From contig CAUZCL010000011.1 of the NCBI GenBank assembly GCA_963578475.1, forward strand, positions 49,805 to 113,804: a stretch of DNA of 64,000 nucleotides, written 5' to 3'. A model generated the notes under the pieces. That model was not told the origin of the DNA and did no database searches. It worked only from the letters and a program-made list of their open reading frames with translations. Position 1 is the stretch's first letter, and the number at the start of each line of letters is the position of its first letter. This DNA is from SMYC01 sp963578475 (lineage in GTDB: Bacteria; Acidobacteriota; Vicinamibacteria; Marinacidobacterales; SMYC01). Made by a program: the position numbers and the translations under genes. This document shows, piece by piece, positions 59,492 through 64,000 of this stretch.

Positions 59492-62188
59492 ATGAAACGG
59501 CTTTCTTTGATTGCTCTGGTACTTCTGCTTACCGCCACTTTTTCGCACGCGCAGCTCGAGCCTATTCCTGAGGAGCGTGGCGCTAGTGGGCTCGCGTTGC
59601 AGTTGCGGAAGCTCGACGCGGGGGCGACGTTCTTGCATACGACGGCCCATCCGGATGACGAGGATAACGGCCTCCTCGTGCTGCTGAGTCGCGGGCGGGG
59701 CTTTCGCACCGCGCTTCTCACTGCGACGCGTGGGGACGGTGGCCAGAACGAGATCGGGCCAGAGCTCTTCGAAGCCATTGGCATTTTGCGGACCGAGGAG
59801 CTCATGGCGATGCATCGCTATGATGGCGTGGAGCAGTATTTTACCCAGGCTTATGAGTTCGGCTATTCGTTCAGTGTCGAAGAGACGCTCGAAAAGTGGG
59901 GCAAGGATGAGATTTTCGAGAACATCGTCCGCATCATTCGCACGGTTCGGCCTGATGTCGTCGTGATGCTGCCGCCTCGCGGTGCGGGCGGGGGCCAGCA
60001 TCACCAGACCTCAGGACTTCTCACCGCGGAAGCGTTCCGCGCGGCGGCGGACCCGAATCAGTTTCCCGAGCAATTCGAGAACGGGCTTCGACCGTGGCAG
60101 CCGCTCAAGCTCTATTCGCGCACGCGCGTGGGATTCGGTCCAAGGCGCCCGCAGCAGGAGCCCGAGGAAGATCTTCATCTCGTGCGAGTCGATACCGGCC
60201 ACTACGATCCCATTCTCGGCCGTTCCTATTATCAAATGGGGCTCGAGGGCCGCTCGAACCACAGATGCCAGGGTATGGGTCAGCTGCGCGCCTTTCCGGG
60301 CTCACGACAATCGGTTTGGCGCCTCGAAGACCATGTGATCGATGTGGCTTCCGATGAGTCGGACCTCTTCGACGGCATCGAGACTGGACTCACCCGCCTC
60401 GAAGCCTTCGTTGCCGGCGAAGGTGAAGACGCAGAGTTCGTCGCGCTCGGCTTGAACGCCATCCAAAAGGAAGTCAATGCGGCGAACAATGCTTTCGATG
60501 CCAAAGCACCCTGGAAGACCGTCCCAGCTTTGCGGCGAGGACTCGAGGCCGTGCGCAAGCTACGCGCCGGCGTCGCCGGGAGCGGTCTCTCGGCGACCGC
60601 GCGTTACGAGCTCGAGCACCGTCTCGCGCCGAAAGAAAGAGATTTCGAGATCGCCCTCGGGCTCGCGCACGGGACAGGCTTCGACTCCGTGGCCGATCGC
60701 GGCGAAGTGACGCGCGGCTCGAAGCTGAAAGTCGACGTTCGCGTCACGAACCGAAGTCCGCAGCCCGTGGAGCTTCAATCGATCAATATCGAGGCCCCGA
60801 AGGGATGGAGTGTCGCGCCGATAGAAACGAACGATGACGGAGAGGACATTTTTCCCGATTTTCCAGAGACGCTCTCCGACAACCAGGCACTCGACGCAGG
60901 CTATGACGTCACGGTGGCCCAGGACGCGCATTACGATCGCCCCTATTGGACCCGCAACGACAAAACCATCGACCGCTTCGATCTAACCGAGCCGGAATTT
61001 TTTGGCCTTCCGTGGAGGCGGCCGAGCCTGCATGCCACGATCGCGCTGCGGTCGGGAACGACCACGTTCAGCGTGGAGCGCCCCGTCCAGTTTCGCTATG
61101 GTGGTCCGTGGGTCGGCGGCGAAAAGCAGAAGCAAGTCTCCGTCTTGCCACTCGTCTCCGTCACGCTATCACCGGGCGTCATCGTTTTTCCGACGAGCGC
61201 CGACGACAAGACGCGGCCCATTTCGGTGAACGCGCTCTACAAAGGCACGGAGCGTGCTTCCGGCACGTTGTCTCTAGAAATTCCCTCGGGTTGGAGCGTC
61301 GAGCCGGCCGAAGCGGCGCTCGAGTTCGAGCGCGAGAACGAGGCCGTATCGATACGCTTTCGCATCACACCCCCGAGCACAGTGGTGAGTGGCACCTATC
61401 ACGTCAAAGCGACCGCACTGCTGAACGGCGAGGCCTATCGCGAAGGAGTTCAGACCATCGCTTACGACCATATCCAAACGCGCTACCTCTATCATCCCGC
61501 CGAAGCGACGGTGCAAGCGCTCGACCTCGCGATTGCACCGGTCACTGTGGGCTACGTGATGGGCGTCGGCGACGAGATCCCGACCGCCATCCGGCAGCTC
61601 GGCGCGAAGCTCGCAATGCTGACGACCGAGGACCTCGCCGAAGGTGACCTCTCGCAATATGACGTCATCGTGACCGGCATCCGCGCTTACCTGAACCGAG
61701 AGGATCTGCGTTCTTACAATCATCGGCTCCTCGACTATGTCTCGAACGGCGGGACTCTTCTCGTTCAATACAACAAGTTCGAGTTCAATCGCGCTCAGTG
61801 GGGACCTTATCCGAAAAAAGTCAGCCGCAACCGCGTCACCGTGGAAGAAGCTCCCATCGCCATTCTCGTGCCCGACCATCCGGTCTTCAACGCTCCCAAC
61901 AAAATCACCGAAGACGATTGGGGTGGCTGGGTTCAAGAGCGCGGGCTCTATTTCCTCGACCCCGAAGGCGATCCACGTTACACGGAGCTGCTCGCATCGG
62001 AAGATCCGTGGGAGTACAACGAAGGCGTCAAGACGGGGATGCTCGTCGAGGCAACGTACGGGAAGGGACGTTGGATGTATATCGGGCTCGGTTTTTTTCG
62101 ACAGCTTCCAGCAGGTGTCCCTTCGGCTTATCGGCTCTTCGCAAACTTGCTGAGCCTACCGAAAGCTGGCGCCGGCATGGATGAGTAA
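59492..62188 (+). CDS. Secreted PIG-L family deacetylase with C-terminal beta domains
   Basis: An 898-residue secreted protein: signal peptide (MKRLSLIALVLLLTATFSHA-Q), PIG-L/LmbE domain (residues ~35-260) with the zinc motif TTAHPDDEDNGLLVLLSRG, TRGDGGQNEIG and GQHHQTSG, then a long C-terminal part with two beta-sandwich-like regions (LKVDVRVTNRSPQPVELQSI; SVTLSPGVIVFPTSADDKT) and a terminal domain with YDVIVTGIRAYLNREDLRSY, like a glutamine-amidotransferase-like fold. It would deacetylate N-acetyl sugars or related compounds outside the cytoplasm. Its stop overlaps the SLC13 start (ATGAGTAA). Confidence 0.9.
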   Translation: MKRLSLIALVLLLTATFSHAQLEPIPEERGASGLALQLRKLDAGATFLHTTAHPDDEDNGLLVLLSRGRGFRTALLTATRGDGGQNEIGPELFEAIGILRTEELMAMHRYDGVEQYFTQAYEFGYSFSVEETLEKWGKDEIFENIVRIIRTVRPDVVVMLPPRGAGGGQHHQTSGLLTAEAFRAAADPNQFPEQFENGLRPWQPLKLYSRTRVGFGPRRPQQEPEEDLHLVRVDTGHYDPILGRSYYQMGLEGRSNHRCQGMGQLRAFPGSRQSVWRLEDHVIDVASDESDLFDGIETGLTRLEAFVAGEGEDAEFVALGLNAIQKEVNAANNAFDAKAPWKTVPALRRGLEAVRKLRAGVAGSGLSATARYELEHRLAPKERDFEIALGLAHGTGFDSVADRGEVTRGSKLKVDVRVTNRSPQPVELQSINIEAPKGWSVAPIETNDDGEDIFPDFPETLSDNQALDAGYDVTVAQDAHYDRPYWTRNDKTIDRFDLTEPEFFGLPWRRPSLHATIALRSGTTTFSVERPVQFRYGGPWVGGEKQKQVSVLPLVSVTLSPGVIVFPTSADDKTRPISVNALYKGTERASGTLSLEIPSGWSVEPAEAALEFERENEAVSIRFRITPPSTVVSGTYHVKATALLNGEAYREGVQTIAYDHIQTRYLYHPAEATVQALDLAIAPVTVGYVMGVGDEIPTAIRQLGAKLAMLTTEDLAEGDLSQYDVIVTGIRAYLNREDLRSYNHRLLDYVSNGGTLLVQYNKFEFNRAQWGPYPKKVSRNRVTVEEAPIAILVPDHPVFNAPNKITEDDWGGWVQERGLYFLDPEGDPRYTELLASEDPWEYNEGVKTGMLVEATYGKGRWMYIGLGFFRQLPAGVPSAYRLFANLLSLPKAGAGMDE

Positions 62189-63641
62189 AAAGCTCACCCG
62201 CGAGGGCGTCGGCCTCGTTCTCGGACCGGCGCTCTTCCTCGCTATCGCGTTAGCACCTTCGGGGATTCCACCGGCGGTACAACGCATGATGGCCGTCGCT
62301 GCGCTGATGGCCACCTGGTGGGTCACCGAAGCCATCCCGCTCGCGGCGACGTCGCTTCTGCCGCTCGCGCTCTTCCCTTTTCTCGGGCTCGGCACGGCGT
62401 CCGAGTCAGCGGCGCCTTACGCGAACCACCTCGTTTATCTTTTTCTCGGCGGCTTCATGCTTGCGCAAACCATGCAGCGATGGGGCCTCCATCGTCGCAT
62501 GGCGCTCACCATCGTGCACCGCATCGGCACTTCGCCATCGCGCATCGTGCTCGGCTTCATGTGCGCTTCGGGTTTTGTCTCCATGTGGGTCTCGAACACG
62601 GCGACGACCGCGATGATGATGCCGATCGGCCTCGCCGTCATCCAACAAGCCGTGGAAGCGTTCGAAAAAGAAGGTGCGGACGTCGACACCCGGCCGGGGC
62701 ATTTCCACTTTGGCGCGAACCTCATGCTCGGCATCGCCTACGGCGCTTCCATCGGCGGCGTCGCGACGATTATCGGCACGCCGCCAAACGTCTTCCTCGC
62801 GGGAACCATGGCAGAAAATTACGGGATCGAGATTTCGTTTCTCAGATGGCTCGGCTTCGGAATCCCCTTGGTGCTCTTGTTCCTGCCCTTGACGTGGTTG
62901 TGGCTCACACGGGTGGCGCTCCCGATCCGCATCCAATCGCTTCCCGGCGGCGCGGCGCGCATCGAGGCGGAGATCGACAAGCTCGGGGCCATGACGATTC
63001 CAGAAAAGCGGCTGGCGATCATATTCGGACTCACCGCCGCGGCGTGGACATTTCGCCCATACTGGACGGCGGTAATCCCAACGGGAAATCTCGTCTCGGA
63101 TTCGACCATCGCGATGGCCGCGAGCGTCGTGCTCTTCCTCACCCCGGCCGGAAACGGTGAGAAGCTCTTGAACTGGGAGTGGGCCTCGCGCCTTCCTTGG
63201 GACGTGCTGCTTTTGTTCGGCGGCGGCTTCTCGCTCGCCGCGGGGTTCGAGCGCAACGGCCTGTCCACCTGGGTCGGCGGGCAGCTTCAGTTCTTTGCCG
63301 AGCTACCGCTCCCCGTCTTCATTGTGATCGTCGTTTTGCTGATCGTCACCCTCACGGAGTTCGCCTCGAACGTCGCGTCGACGGCGATGTCCATCCCCAT
63401 CCTCGCGGCGACCGCATCGACGATGGGGCTCTCGCCGCTCATGCTCGCGATCCCGGCCACGGTCGCCGCGTCCTGCGCTTTCATGCTGCCAGCCGCGACG
63501 CCGCCCAATGCCATCGTTTTCGGAACGGGTTATTTCACCATCCCCCAGCTCGTGAAAACCGGCATCGGCGTAAACATCATCGGAGTGATTCTGATCAGTA
63601 TCTTGACGTTTCTATTGGCGCGCCCGCTTTTCGGCATTTGA
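62181..63641 (+). CDS. SLC13/DASS family anion:sodium symporter
   Basis: A 486-residue transporter for di/tricarboxylates, sulfate or related anions. The signature SNT motifs of the DASS family are visible (MWVSNTATTAMMMPIGLAV near residue 138 and EFASNVASTAMSIPILAAT near 395), with IGGVATIIGTPPNVFLAG between them and the second PPN loop (LPAATPPNAIVFGTGYF). Eleven to thirteen helices. It is coupled to the PIG-L gene by an eight-base overlap, so the pair may process and import an anionic product such as acetate, glycolate or a sugar acid. Confidence 0.93.
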   Translation: MSKKLTREGVGLVLGPALFLAIALAPSGIPPAVQRMMAVAALMATWWVTEAIPLAATSLLPLALFPFLGLGTASESAAPYANHLVYLFLGGFMLAQTMQRWGLHRRMALTIVHRIGTSPSRIVLGFMCASGFVSMWVSNTATTAMMMPIGLAVIQQAVEAFEKEGADVDTRPGHFHFGANLMLGIAYGASIGGVATIIGTPPNVFLAGTMAENYGIEISFLRWLGFGIPLVLLFLPLTWLWLTRVALPIRIQSLPGGAARIEAEIDKLGAMTIPEKRLAIIFGLTAAAWTFRPYWTAVIPTGNLVSDSTIAMAASVVLFLTPAGNGEKLLNWEWASRLPWDVLLLFGGGFSLAAGFERNGLSTWVGGQLQFFAELPLPVFIVIVVLLIVTLTEFASNVASTAMSIPILAATASTMGLSPLMLAIPATVAASCAFMLPAATPPNAIVFGTGYFTIPQLVKTGIGVNIIGVILISILTFLLARPLFGI

Positions 63642-63700
63642 GAGCCTCATCCACTTCTAGCCATGTAAACGTGAAAGCCTTTTTTGACACAGAGCCGACT

Positions 63701-63781
63701 CTCATCCCCACAATCCCCTTGCCTTTAAAAACGCCGCTAAAAGCAAGGAGAGGTGGGGATAGGAGGGGAGGTGGGGATAAG
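63701..63781. repeat. Palindromic repeat, copy C (reversed orientation)
   Basis: Here the pyrimidine-rich arm comes first (CTCATCCCCACAATCCCC then TTGCCTTTAAAA) and the purine-rich arm follows (AAAAGCAAGGAGAGGTGG then GGATAGGAGGGGAGGTGG). It lies just after the SLC13 gene in the 226-base gap before the transposase tail. Less well preserved than copy B. Confidence 0.65.
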
Positions 63782-63867
63782 AAAGAACTTGCTCCAGAAC
63801 ATGGAACAGCATCCTCGATTCTGACGGGTTAGAGCCTTAGCGGCGGCGAAAGAATAACTCCCGACTT

Positions 63868-64000
63868 TTATGCAGGCTGTATAGTGTAGTTCCACTTGGG
63901 TATGGCCTCGTCGTTGGTCAGGTCCAACTCGTCCATCTGTTCGCGCGTGATCTTTACGCCCTTTTTGTAGGCCTTGCGGACGAGGTGTGCGCGAACCCGT
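63868..64000 (-). CDS. Partial protein, probable transposase C-terminus, running off the right edge
   Basis: The minus-strand frame reads RVRAHLVRKAYKKGVKITRE then QMDELDLTNDEAIPKWNYTI and ends at TAA 63868-63870. Ending with W-N-Y-T-I and a basic helix is typical of some DDE transposases (ISAzo13-like). Only the last 43 codons are visible, so the element cannot be classified further. Confidence 0.45.
   Translation of the reverse strand, partial: RVRAHLVRKAYKKGVKITREQMDELDLTNDEAIPKWNYTIQPA

Noticed and set aside
55007..63781. The three GGGGAT-type repeats as a CRISPR array
   Set aside because: They are kilobases apart, palindromic, and have no spacer structure or cas genes.
1..64000. Alternative genetic code (TAG or TGA recoded)
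   Set aside because: Intact genes here end at TAG (D-aminoacylase, response regulator) and at TGA (trpS, small symporter partner), and the interrupted genes are individually explained by substitutions.
1..64000. tRNA, rRNA or riboswitch in the intergenic gaps
   Set aside because: The gaps over 200 bases were read on both strands; none shows a cloverleaf, CCA end or known aptamer core. Small RNAs could be missed by eye.

Overview
The window looks like a chromosome segment (or metagenome contig) of a GC-rich Gram-negative bacterium, most likely an acidobacterium. This is inferred from an ADOP-type MacB/FtsX permease at the left edge, a fused IcmF mutase, the gene order trpS-scpA-scpB-rluB-cmk-rpsA-HU, and diderm functions (LolA, LspA, lipoproteins, remnants of the TAM outer-membrane module). 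No rRNA, tRNA or CRISPR array was seen, so the placement is an inference from gene content.

Layout. 1-10.4 kb is catabolic: a broken ADOP permease, a DUF819 membrane protein, two secreted amidohydrolases (one interrupted by TAG), a sodium:solute symporter and a secreted M20 amidohydrolase, with fragments of tamB/tamA, a pentapeptide protein and other debris. 10.5-14.6 kb holds a frameshifted flippase abutting a molybdopterin oxidoreductase fragment, a lipoprotein, lspA, ogt and an IS200-type element with a frameshifted transposase. 14.7-20.3 kb has mazG, a ComEC-tail chimera, an RNA m5U methyltransferase, an unknown 212-aa gene, birA and a proline-rich response regulator. 20.3-35.3 kb is the best-preserved block: a B12-domain protein coupled to icmF, HU, rpsA, cmk, rluB, scpB, scpA, trpS, uvrC, a dead radical SAM gene, lolA and an ABC exporter pair. 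35.4-38.6 kb has a quinone reductase, a Uma2 nuclease, an internally deleted sulfatase and fragments. 38.6-42.5 kb is a tightly coupled glcD-glcE-glcF glycolate/lactate oxidase operon. 42.7-44.6 kb runs the other way with an IscA-fold protein, YjbQ, queD and folE, colliding with a broken heme-copper-oxidase-like gene. 45.9-50 kb has another amidohydrolase, PPOX, CDGSH, a coiled-coil protein, a fumarase-superfamily lyase and a lipoprotein. 50-64 kb has dapF, a CPBP protease, a BNR propeller, dtd, a ClC channel, a broken TPR-kinase gene, a symporter with a 41-aa partner, a PIG-L deacetylase, an SLC13 transporter and a probable transposase tail.

Two things stand out. First, glcF carries an in-frame UGA exactly at the second cysteine of its N-terminal CxxCxxCxxxCP iron-sulfur motif. 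The rest of the frame is intact, translation is coupled to glcE by a TAATG overlap, and a SECIS-like stem-loop starts right after the UGA. This makes it a candidate selenocysteine-containing GlcF, although a simple nonsense mutation is possible. Second, the window has an unusually high load of broken genes (about a dozen): in-frame stops at conserved positions, single-base indels, and deletions that join distant gene parts. It also has three copies of a purine/pyrimidine-biased palindromic repeat in intergenic gaps. Together these suggest ongoing deletion-driven gene loss, or partly an assembly of limited base accuracy; raw reads would tell them apart.
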